Source: Hasllibacter sp963833115 (GTDB lineage: Bacteria > Pseudomonadota > Alphaproteobacteria > Rhodobacterales > Rhodobacteraceae). Taken from it: 64,000 nt of DNA. Both the position numbers and the translations under genes were made by a program. Of the stretch, positions 24,454-31,368 are shown piece after piece (the first letter of the stretch is position 1; every line of letters starts with the position of its first letter). Location: contig CAWHWS010000002.1 of assembly GCA_963833115.1 (NCBI GenBank), forward strand, positions 1,612,001 through 1,676,000, read 5' to 3'. The notes under the pieces are model-generated. The model was not told the origin of the DNA. It ran no database searches and saw nothing but the letters and a program-made list of their open reading frames with translations.

Positions 24454-25001
24454 AGGCCCGCTTGCGGGCCGCGGCCCTGGCGCGCCGGGGGGAGGTCCAT
24501 TCGGCGGAGCGGTCGGCAGCGGCGTGCGCGGTGCTGGCCGGGGCGCTCGGGCCGGGGCGGGGGCGGGCGCTGGCGGGATACATGCCGATGCGCTCGGAGG
24601 TGGACCCGCTGCCCCTCATGGCGGGGTGGGACGGGCCGGTCTGCGTGCCGGTGGTCGTGGCGCCGGGACGGCCGCTGGCGTTCCGCGCATGGTCGCCCGG
24701 GGCCGCGATGGTGCCGGGCGCGTTCGGGACGATGGTGCCGGAGGACGGGGCCGAGGCCCTGCCGGAGGTGGTGATCGTGCCGCTGGTGGCGTTCACGGCG
24801 GACGGGGACCGGCTCGGCTATGGCGGGGGCTTCTACGACCGGACGCTGGCGATGCTCCGCGCCGAGGCGGTGGGCCTCGCCTACGCGGCCCAGCGGGTGG
24901 AGGCGATCCCGGTGGAGGCGACGGACGTGGCCCTCGGCGCGGTCGCCACGGAGGAGGGGCTCTGGCGCGGCGGGGGGCTTGTGCGGGCGGCGGCGGGGTG
25001 A
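24438..25001 (+). CDS. 5-formyltetrahydrofolate cyclo-ligase
   Basis: This roughly 187-residue enzyme has the family signature DRLGYGGGFYDRTLAML near residue 130 (Gly-rich ATP/phosphate loop), GYMPMRSEVDPLPL and VIVPLVAFTADG. It converts 5-formyl-THF with ATP into 5,10-methenyl-THF. The start is ambiguous: GTG at 24438 overlaps mgtE by 16 bases, whereas CTG at 24450 would give the compact CTGA overlap and the family-like N-terminus (M)KARLRAAALARR. No ATG is available. In many Rhodobacterales, as I recall, a YmdB-type phosphoesterase follows; here pdeM follows instead. Confidence 0.92.
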   Translation: MGADLKARLRAAALARRGEVHSAERSAAACAVLAGALGPGRGRALAGYMPMRSEVDPLPLMAGWDGPVCVPVVVAPGRPLAFRAWSPGAAMVPGAFGTMVPEDGAEALPEVVIVPLVAFTADGDRLGYGGGFYDRTLAMLRAEAVGLAYAAQRVEAIPVEATDVALGAVATEEGLWRGGGLVRAAAG

Positions 25002-25012
25002 TTCACCGAGGG

Positions 25013-25747
25013 ATGGACCGAACGGCGAACACGGGCACCACGTCGGGCGCGCTGCGCTTCACCCTCCGCGGCGCCGCGCTGGAGGCGATGCCGTCGGGCG
25101 CGCTGTTCTGGCCGGGGGAGGGGATGCTCGTCGTCTCGGACCTGCATCTGGGGAAATCGGAGCGGATGGCGCGGCGGGGCGGCGCGTTCCTGCCGCCCTA
25201 CGAGGGCCGCGAGACCCTGGCGCGGCTGGCCGCCGACCTCGAGGCGACGGAAGCGGGCACGGTGCTGTGCCTCGGCGACAGCTTCGACGACATGGACGCG
25301 GCGGCGAACCTCGCGGGGGCGGAGGTGATCGCGCTTGGCGCGATGATGGCGGGGCGGCGGTGGATCTGGGTCGAGGGGAACCACGATCCCGGGCCCCTGC
25401 CGTTCGGCGGTGAGGCGGCGGCGGAGGTGCTGGCCGGGCCGCTCGCGTTCCGGCACGTCGCGGCGCCCGGGGCGCCCGGGGCGGCGCCGGGGCCGGGCGA
25501 GGTCTCGGGGCATTTCCATCCGAAGATCGCCGTGGCGGGCGTGTCGCGGCCGTGCTTCCTGATCGACGCGGGGCGGGCGATCCTGCCGGCCTACGGCGCC
25601 TACACGGGCGGGCTGCGCGCGGCGCATCCCGAACTCGACGCGCGGATGGGACCGGGGGCGATCGCGGTCCTGACCGCGCGGGGCGGCGGCCGGGCCGTGG
25701 CGGTGCCCATGCGCGCGCAGGCGCCGCGGCCGCGGCGGGCGGGGTGA
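25013..25747 (+). CDS. pdeM: Ligase-associated DNA damage response endonuclease PdeM
   Basis: The 244-residue metallophosphoesterase contains LVVSDLHLGKSERMA (DxH) near residue 38, VLCLGDSFDDMDA (GDxxD), WVEGNHDPG (GNHD) and EVSGHFHPK (GHxH). DLHLGKS and SGHFHPK identify the PdeM family, named for its genomic link with an ATP-dependent DNA ligase, an exonuclease and a DEXH helicase. It is a predicted nuclease or phosphoesterase in DNA repair. ATG 25013 follows GAGGG directly; GTG 24998 overlapping the fcl stop is an alternative. The matching helicase lies 9 kb away at 34941. Confidence 0.88.
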   Translation: MDRTANTGTTSGALRFTLRGAALEAMPSGALFWPGEGMLVVSDLHLGKSERMARRGGAFLPPYEGRETLARLAADLEATEAGTVLCLGDSFDDMDAAANLAGAEVIALGAMMAGRRWIWVEGNHDPGPLPFGGEAAAEVLAGPLAFRHVAAPGAPGAAPGPGEVSGHFHPKIAVAGVSRPCFLIDAGRAILPAYGAYTGGLRAAHPELDARMGPGAIAVLTARGGGRAVAVPMRAQAPRPRRAG

Positions 25748-26214
25748 GCGCCGGCGGGCCGGACGCGGGCGACCCGAGCGGCGCATCGCCGGATGCGGGC
25801 GCCCCGCGCGCCGGCGTGCCCGAGGCGGCGATCCGGGCCAGCTTCGCGGCGCAGGGGATGATGGCGACGCTGGGCGCGCGGATGGTGTCGGTCGGCGGCG
25901 GCGCCTGCGCCATCGAGGCGCCGATCCGGCCGGAGACGGGGCAGCAGCACGGCTACGCCCATGCCGGGCTCGCCTTCGCGATCGGGGACAGCGCGGCGGG
26001 CTATGCCGCCCTCTCGGCGATGCCGGAGGGCTCGGAGGTCCTGACGGTGGAGATGAAGATCAACCTCCTGGCGCCGGCCTCGGGCGAGCGGCTGATCGCG
26101 TCGGGGCGCGTGGTGCGCGCGGGGCGGCGGATCGTGGTGGCGGCGGCGGAGGTGGTGGCCGAGCCCTCCGGCCGGATGGTCGCGATCCTCCAGGGGACGA
26201 TGGTGCCGGCCTGA
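25744..26214 (+). CDS. PaaI-family hotdog thioesterase
   Basis: This 156-residue protein has a low-complexity N-terminus of about 25 residues and a hotdog domain: GYAHAGLAFAIGDSAAGYAAL (the conserved helix with catalytic Asp in GD) near residue 75, and VLTVEMKINLLAPASGERLIA. It probably hydrolyses an acyl-CoA; the substrate is unknown. The GTG at 25744 overlaps the pdeM stop (GTGA), so the two genes are coupled. A helicase-pdeM-thioesterase run would fit the usual repair-gene neighbourhood. Confidence 0.87.
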   Translation: MSAGGPDAGDPSGASPDAGAPRAGVPEAAIRASFAAQGMMATLGARMVSVGGGACAIEAPIRPETGQQHGYAHAGLAFAIGDSAAGYAALSAMPEGSEVLTVEMKINLLAPASGERLIASGRVVRAGRRIVVAAAEVVAEPSGRMVAILQGTMVPA

Positions 26215-26216
26215 AG

Positions 26217-26242
26217 GGAACCGCGACGGCCCGGCGCGCGTT
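26217..26242 (+). promoter_or_regulatory. EcfG-type general stress promoter of csbD
   Basis: GGAAC at 26217-26221 and CGTT at 26239-26242 are separated by 17 bases, matching the alphaproteobacterial EcfG consensus GGAAC-N16/17-CGTT. It begins 2 bases after the thioesterase stop and 30 bases from the CsbD start codon to its downstream element. Confidence 0.7.
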
Positions 26243-26272
26243 TCCATCCCGCACACAATCAGGAGATCCGAC

Positions 26273-26446
26273 ATGGCGAACGACGACCAGACCGAAGGCA
26301 AGGCCAAGGACATCGGCGGCAAGATCAAGGAAGAGGCCGGCGACCTGACGGGCAACGACCGGATGAAGCGCGAAGGCCAGGGCGACCAGGTCGAGGGCAA
26401 GGTCCAGGGCAAGGTCGGCGACGCAAAGGAAGAGATGTCCAAGTAA
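26273..26446 (+). CDS. CsbD-family stress protein
   Basis: The 57-residue hydrophilic protein consists of the CsbD pattern: TEGKAKDIGGKIKEEAGDLTGNDRMKREGQ and a second short GKVQGKVGDAKEEM copy. These small, charged, helix-forming proteins accumulate in general stress and stationary phase; the molecular function is not known. CAGGAGATCCGAC precedes the ATG. It sits between an EcfG-type promoter and an intrinsic terminator, so it forms its own transcription unit. Confidence 0.93.
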   Translation: MANDDQTEGKAKDIGGKIKEEAGDLTGNDRMKREGQGDQVEGKVQGKVGDAKEEMSK

Positions 26447-26476
26447 GGCGCATCTCGCCTTAGAGCGGAACTCGTG

Positions 26477-26504
26477 GGAGTCGGCGTGGGCCGGCTCCTT
26501 TTTT
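26477..26504 (+). terminator. Intrinsic terminator of csbD
   Basis: GGAGTCGGC (26477-26485) pairs with GCCGGCTCC (one G-T wobble) around a GTGG loop, followed at once by six T residues. It lies 30 bases after the csbD stop. Confidence 0.85.
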
Positions 26505-26834
26505 CGTGCGCGGGGGCCGGGCCCGGCCAACGAACCGGGGCCCCCCTTTCGCGGCTCCCGGGATGCCGCGCGTCCGGGCCGGGCCCATCGACCGCGACGG
26601 CGGGAGGCGGGCCGTCGACGGTGCGCCGGGCGCCGCGTGCCGGCGCTCTCGCCGCCGTCGCGGCTCCTTCCGCCGCTCGATGAAGTTAGTGGCGCCGACA
26701 TATGGGAGGGCGACTAGCTCACGACGCGGTGGAGGCGGGACGCGGCGGGCGGCTCCGGGCTCGCCGGGCAGGGCCCCTGCGCGTGACGGCCGCCCTCGCC
26801 GCGGGGACGTCCCCGGGCGGGAAGGAAGATCGAC
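26505..26834. other. Intergenic stretch without supported gene
   Basis: About 330 bases after the csbD terminator hold no frame with a ribosome site or recognisable motif. A more AT-rich patch (GATGAAGTTAGTGG near 26679) may be promoter-like for the next small gene. Nothing else was seen. Confidence 0.5.
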
Positions 26835-27152
26835 ATGACACGTCTTCGCCCGGCGATCCCCGCCACCGCCTTCGGCCTTGCCGCGGCCATGTCCGCGCCG
26901 GCATGGACCGACGCGGCCCGCAGCGGCGACGCGGCCCGCGCGCTCGGCGAGTCGATCGCCGCGGAGATCGCCGCGGCCCATGACCGGGCCCTGTCCGAGG
27001 CCGAGCCGAGCCGTGCCCTCGCCACCTCGGCGGGCGATGCAGCCGTGGATGGCGACGTGTATCGCGACGGGCGGCTGACGGCGGCGGCGTTCGGCTCGCG
27101 CGTCATCCTGGCGATCGCGATCCGCGACGCGCTCGCCGACCCCGCGACCTGA
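26835..27152 (+). CDS. Small putative exported protein of unknown function
   Basis: A 105-residue frame with a possible signal peptide (TRLRPAIPATAFGLAAAMSAPAWT) and an Ala-rich remainder ending in a predicted helix (SRVILAIAIRDALAD). GGAAGGAAGATCGAC precedes the ATG. No family was recognised, and Ala-rich frames are common by chance at this GC content. It is followed 3 bases later by a decayed SDR gene. Confidence 0.4.
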   Translation: MTRLRPAIPATAFGLAAAMSAPAWTDAARSGDAARALGESIAAEIAAAHDRALSEAEPSRALATSAGDAAVDGDVYRDGRLTAAAFGSRVILAIAIRDALADPAT

Positions 27153-27154
27153 CG

Positions 27155-27960
27155 ATGGCCGCGCTCGGCGCCGCGTCCGCGCTCGCGGGTGGGGCGCCGA
27201 GCGCGGCTAGGCGGATCGTGGCGGGGCTGGCGGGGGCGCTGGCGGCGCGCGGGGCGCCGCGCACCGTGATCCTGGCCAGGGACGAGGGCCGCCTCGGCGA
27301 GCGGCCGCGCGGACGGGCGCGGCCTCGGTCCGGACGATCGCGCTCGATCCGGCGGAGCCCGGCAGCGCGGACAGGGTGCCGGCCGAGGTCGAGCGGCTCG
27401 GGTGGACGGTCGACCTCCTGGTCGACGCGGCGGGCGTCGGCTCCGCCGGGCCGTCCCACGAGCCCCGGGGGGCGGGGCCGGTCGCCGCCCTCGACGTCGA
27501 CGCGCGGGCCCTGTGGGCGCTGACGGCCGCGGTCCTGCCCGGCATGCCGGCGCGCGGGCATGCCGGCGTCCTCGCCGTGGCATCGACCGCGGGGCAGGTG
27601 CCGATGCCCTCCTCGGTCGTCTACGGGGCGACGACGGCCTATGTCCCGTCGCCGATCCGGGCGCTCCGGGCGGAGACGCGGGGGACGGGCGTGCACGTGG
27701 CGGGGATCGTGCCGGGGGCGACGCGCCCGACCCTCGGCGGGCCGGGCCGGGGCGAGGTGCGCGGCCCGCTCGCGGCGGCGGCGGTCGCCGAGCCCGATGA
27801 GGTCGCGGGGGCCGCGCTGGGCGCGAACGACCCCGCGCGGGTGCACGGGAGGCGCGACGCCCTCCTGTCGGCCGGGCTCGGCCTGCTGCCGGCAGGGGCC
27901 CGGGCGCGCGTTATCGCGGCGTTCGAGGCGGGCGAGGATCTTACCCACGATCAATGCCGG
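27155..27960 (+). pseudogene. Short-chain dehydrogenase/reductase pseudogene (frameshifted)
   Basis: Two adjoining frames together read as one SDR. The first runs to VILARDEGRLGE near 27300. The second continues RTGAASVRTIALDPAEPGSA, then TVDLLVDAAGVGSAGP (NNAG region), GVLAVASTAGQVPMPSSVVYGATTAYV and GVHVAGIVPGATRPTL (PG motif). One missing G near 27300 explains the shift. The catalytic YxxxK appears as YGATT, so the lysine is lost; the N-terminal glycine motif is also degraded (GGAPSAARR). The second frame has no stop before the next gene and runs into it in frame. Loss of the enzyme is therefore supported by three independent defects. Confidence 0.75.
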
Positions 27961-28032
27961 CGGTCGCCGGTGGGCGCATGTCTCGGTGCGAGGCGGCCAT
28001 CACGGCCGCCGGCGCATCGAGGAGACGACGCC

Positions 28033-28794
28033 ATGACCATCTCGGACAGCGATCCCGGCGGGCTCCGCCGGACCCATCCGGCCGCGCGGCCGCTCGCCGG
28101 GGGGGGCGTCGCCACGTCCCGGCGCGTGGCGGCGGGGCTCCTCGGGGGGCAGTTCGTCTGCATGTGGGGGGCGTTCTTCGTCCTCGCGCCGGCGATCGAC
28201 TGGCCGGCCTCGCTGGACCTGCCGGCCTCGGAGATGCTGCCGCTCCTCCTCGAGGAATCGGGCGCGATCTTCCTCGGCTACGGGCTCTACCTCGTGCATG
28301 CGCTCCTCCTGGTGCCGGCGGCGGTGGCGCTGTTCTCCGCGCTGGGCGGGGGCGCGGTGGGGCGCGGGGCGATGGCGCTCGGCATCCTCGCGGGGGCGGC
28401 CAAGGCGCTCGGGATCGTGCGGTGGCTGTTCCTGATGCCCGTGCTCGCGGCCGCCTGGGTCGCGCCGGAGGCGAGCGAGGCCACGCGGGCCGCCATCTCG
28501 GCCGTGTTCGACGCCTTCAACGCCTATGCCGGCGGGGTGGGCGAGCTCCTGGGCGTGGGGCTCTTCGCCGGGCTCTGGACGGTGGCGCTGTCGGCGCTGC
28601 TGCTGCGCCACGGGGCGCGGTGGCTCGGGGTGTCTGGGCTCGGGGCGGCGGCGCTCCTCTTCTCGACGCTGCTCTCGCTCGTCGGGATCGAGAGCCCGCT
28701 CCTGCTGACCGGCTCGGGCATCCTCTGGCAGGTCTGGACCGCGGCGCTCGCCGTGTGGCTGTGGCGCGCCGGCACGCGGGAGGACCGGGCGTGA
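28033..28794 (+). CDS. DUF4386-like membrane protein
   Basis: This 253-residue protein has six or seven hydrophobic helices: RRVAAGLLGGQFVCMWGAFF near residue 31, LGYGLYLVHALLLVPAAVALF, AMALGILAGAAKALGIVRWL, and GVGELLGVGLFAGLWTVALS. The order, and the central RWLF between helices, resemble DUF4386 proteins, whose function is unknown. GAGGAGACGACGCC gives the ribosome site for ATG 28033. It overlaps the epimerase gene by GTGA and was probably once in an operon with the decayed SDR. Confidence 0.75.
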   Translation: MTISDSDPGGLRRTHPAARPLAGGGVATSRRVAAGLLGGQFVCMWGAFFVLAPAIDWPASLDLPASEMLPLLLEESGAIFLGYGLYLVHALLLVPAAVALFSALGGGAVGRGAMALGILAGAAKALGIVRWLFLMPVLAAAWVAPEASEATRAAISAVFDAFNAYAGGVGELLGVGLFAGLWTVALSALLLRHGARWLGVSGLGAAALLFSTLLSLVGIESPLLLTGSGILWQVWTAALAVWLWRAGTREDRA

Positions 28795-29777
28795 GCGCCC
28801 GGGCCACGCCCGTCGCGCCGGGGCTGCACGTGGTGCTCGGCGCCGGGCCGGTCGGCCGGGCGGTCGCGGCGGAGCTGCTGGGCCATGCCGGCACCCGGGT
28901 GCGGCTCGTCTCGCGCTCCGGCGGCGGGGCGGCGACGCCCCGGCTCGAGGCGATGGCGGCGGACCTGTCGGAGGCCGGCGGGGCGGTGGCGGCCTGCGCC
29001 GGCGCCGCCACGGTGACCTTCGCCGCGGCGCCGGCCTACACCCGCTGGGCGCAGGACTTCCCGGGGATGCAGGCGGCGGCGATCCGCGGCGCGGCGGAGG
29101 CGGGCGCGGTGCTGGTCGCGGCCGAGAACCTCTACGGCTACGGCCGGGCGGGGACGCTGCGCGAGGGCGACGCGCTCGCGGCCACGACCCGGAAGGGCCG
29201 GGTGCGCGCGCGGATGAGCGAGGCGCTCCTCGCGGCGCACGGCGCGGGCGAGGTGCGCGCCGTGGCGGGCCGGGCGTCGGACCTGTTCGGGCCGGGCATG
29301 GCGGTCTCCGCCCTGGGGGAGCGGGTCTGGCCGCCGCTCCTGGCGGGCAAGGCGGTGCCGTGGATCGGCGATCCGGACGCGCCGCACACCTTCGCCTACC
29401 TGCCCGATTACGCCCGCGCCCTGGTGCGGCTGGGCGCGGAGCCGGAGGCCTGGGGCCGGGCGTGGCACGTCCCGGCGCCACCGGACCGGTCGGCGCGGTC
29501 GGTCCTCACCGAGGCCGCGGCGATCGCGGGGGCGCCGCCGCCGCGCATCCGCCGGATGCCGGGCGCGATGCTGTGGCTGCTGGCGCGGGTCTCGCCGCTG
29601 CTGCGCGAGGTCGAGGAGATGGCCTATCAGTTCGAGGCGCCGTTCCACGCGGACGCGTCGGATTACGCCGAGGCGTTCGGGCCGGGGGCGACGGCCTGGG
29701 ACGCGGCCCTGGCGGAGACGCTGCGGGCCTGGGGGGCGCGGGGCGCGCCGCGGCCGGAGCGGGCCGATGCGGCGTGA
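28791..29777 (+). CDS. NAD(P)-binding epimerase/dehydratase-like protein (extended SDR)
   Basis: The 328-residue protein has an N-terminal Rossmann motif, HVVLGAGPVGRAVAAELLG (GxGxxG), and a later ENLYGYGRAG segment holding the YxxxK-like region; the usual catalytic lysine is not obvious (YGYGR). Downstream, VPWIGDPDAPHTFAYLPDYA resembles the substrate domain of NAD-dependent epimerases. The likely class is NAD(P)-dependent sugar or steroid-like oxidoreductase, or an atypical non-catalytic member. The GTG start overlaps the membrane gene stop. It ends 22 bases from the convergent Crp/Fnr gene. Confidence 0.78.
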   Translation: MSARATPVAPGLHVVLGAGPVGRAVAAELLGHAGTRVRLVSRSGGGAATPRLEAMAADLSEAGGAVAACAGAATVTFAAAPAYTRWAQDFPGMQAAAIRGAAEAGAVLVAAENLYGYGRAGTLREGDALAATTRKGRVRARMSEALLAAHGAGEVRAVAGRASDLFGPGMAVSALGERVWPPLLAGKAVPWIGDPDAPHTFAYLPDYARALVRLGAEPEAWGRAWHVPAPPDRSARSVLTEAAAIAGAPPPRIRRMPGAMLWLLARVSPLLREVEEMAYQFEAPFHADASDYAEAFGPGATAWDAALAETLRAWGARGAPRPERADAA

Positions 29778-29799
29778 GGCGGGGGGTGGGGGCGCGCCC

Positions 29800-30414
29800 T
29801 CACCCCTCGCGGCTGGCGCGGGCGATGCGGCCGCGCACGCGGCTCGGGGCCTCCGGCGTGACGCCGAGATAGGACGCGACGAGGTATCGCGGCAGGCGCC
29901 GCGCGACCTCGGGCCGGGTGCGCAGGAAGGTCTCGTAGCGCTCCTCGACCGAGAGGGCGAGGAGGCGCGAGGCGCGTCGCCGGGTGCCGATCAGCGCCTC
30001 CTCCACCATGAGGCGGCCGAAGCGCTCGATGGCGTGGCCGGCCTCGTAGGCGGCGAGGAGGGCGCCGCGCGGCAGGGCCAGGATGCGGGCCCGCCCGAGC
30101 GCCTCGATCGTCTGCTCGGCGGGCGCGCCGGCCGGGAAGGATATCGGGTCGGTGATGAGCTGCCCGCGGTCGAAGAACCGCGCGGTGCGGGCGGCGCCGC
30201 TCCCGGGGTCGATCGAGACCATCCTGAGGAGGCCGCCCCCGACGAAGAGGACCTCGCGGGCGACGGCGCCCTCCCGCAGGGCCGCCTCGCCCTTGGCGAG
30301 GGCGCGCGGGCGGCTCTGCTCCAGCACCCGGTCCAGGGCGCGGGGCGCGGGCACGAGCGGCGCGACGACGCGTCGGAGCACGTCCGCGAGGTCCGCGCGC
30401 AGGTCCTCGGTCAT
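29800..30414 (-). CDS. Crp/Fnr-family transcriptional regulator
   Basis: The 204-residue protein has a cyclic-nucleotide-binding-like beta-barrel in residues ~30-115 (ALAKGEAALREGAVAREVLFV, ARFFDRGQLITDPISF). The central helix is followed by a C-terminal helix-turn-helix (LPRYLVASYLGVTPEAPSRVRGRI). No cysteine cluster for an iron-sulfur centre is visible, so it is not a classical Fnr. The ligand is unknown. The recognition helix carries Pro where Leu is common (EAPSR). ATG 30414 was chosen over upstream codons in a Gly/Arg-rich frame. It is divergent from a membrane protein gene with 71 bases between starts, a probable target. Confidence 0.87.
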   Translation of the reverse strand: MTEDLRADLADVLRRVVAPLVPAPRALDRVLEQSRPRALAKGEAALREGAVAREVLFVGGGLLRMVSIDPGSGAARTARFFDRGQLITDPISFPAGAPAEQTIEALGRARILALPRGALLAAYEAGHAIERFGRLMVEEALIGTRRRASRLLALSVEERYETFLRTRPEVARRLPRYLVASYLGVTPEAPSRVRGRIARASREG

Positions 30415-30485
30415 GTCGTCCCCCCTCGGCCGCCGGTCGCCGGCGCCGCCCCCCCCGACCATCGCACGACATCAGGAGCTAGCCG

Positions 30486-31334
30486 ATGACCTACCAGCAT
30501 GCCGCGCCCGTCCCGCACGGGCCCCTCGATCTCCTCTCGGGCTCCGCGCTCGGCTGGGCCACGGCGCTCAGCCTCGCGCTCATCCCGGTGACGCTGATCC
30601 TCCTGGCGGCGGACCCGCGATGGCTGGACGGGGAGGCGCTCTGGCTCAAGCCGCTGAAGTTCCAGGTGAGCATGGCGGCGCTCTGCGCGACGCTCGCGCT
30701 CGCGGTGCTGGCGGCGGGTCCGGGGGCGGCGGCGAGCCTCTGGGTGCGGGTGCCATCGGTCGCGGTGGCGGGGACGGCGTTCTACGAGCTCGCCTTCCTC
30801 GGCCTCCAGGCGGCGCGGGGGGTGCGCTCGCATTTCAACGCCGACACCCTCTTCGACCGGATCGGCGGGACGACGATGGCGGCGGGCGCGGGCGTCCTGG
30901 TGCTGGGCGCCGCCCTGATCGGGGCGGTGATCCTCATAGGCGTCCTCTCCAAGGGCCGGGCGGCGGCGGACGAGCCGCTCCTCCTCGCGATCGGCCTGGG
31001 GCTCGTGCTCGGCGGCCTCCTCGGGGGGCAGACGGGCGGCGCGATCGGCGCGAACCACGGGCCCTTCGTCGGCGCGCACGGGGCCGCGGACGCGGTGGTG
31101 CCCTGGATGGGGTGGTCGCTGGCGGTGGGGGACCTCCGGATCGCGCATTTCCTGGGGCTCCACGCGATGCAGGCGCTGCCGATCCTGGCGCTGGCGCTGC
31201 GCCCCCTCATGCCCGCGCCGGCCGTGAGCGGCGCGGTGGTCGCGGGCGCCATCGCGTGGACGATGCTCACGCTGGCGGCGATGTCGGCGGCGCAGGCGGG
31301 GCGGCCGGTCTCGGCGCTGCTGCCCGGGTGGTGA
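30486..31334 (+). CDS. Conserved membrane protein of unknown function
   Basis: This 282-residue protein has seven or eight hydrophobic helices. WLDGEALWLKPLKFQVSMAAL near residue 45 is an unusual charged inter-helix motif, and FLGLQAARGVRSHFNADTLFD and GANHGPFVGAHGAAD add conserved-looking polar residues, including several His. I do not recognise a named family with confidence. ATCAGGAGCTAGCCG precedes the ATG. It faces a Crp/Fnr gene and converges on an SLC13 permease across a GC-rich hairpin. Confidence 0.75.
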   Translation: MTYQHAAPVPHGPLDLLSGSALGWATALSLALIPVTLILLAADPRWLDGEALWLKPLKFQVSMAALCATLALAVLAAGPGAAASLWVRVPSVAVAGTAFYELAFLGLQAARGVRSHFNADTLFDRIGGTTMAAGAGVLVLGAALIGAVILIGVLSKGRAAADEPLLLAIGLGLVLGGLLGGQTGGAIGANHGPFVGAHGAADAVVPWMGWSLAVGDLRIAHFLGLHAMQALPILALALRPLMPAPAVSGAVVAGAIAWTMLTLAAMSAAQAGRPVSALLPGW

Positions 31335-31338
31335 GGCG

Positions 31339-31368
31339 GGGCCGCCGCCCGGGCCGGGGCGGCGGCCC
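31339..31368. terminator. 12-bp GC hairpin between convergent genes
   Basis: GGGCCGCCGCCC (31339-31350) pairs perfectly with 31357-31368 around a 6-base loop. It ends directly at the stop of the minus-strand permease and lies just beyond the plus-strand membrane gene. No T-run is present; a bidirectional terminator is inferred. Confidence 0.5.
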
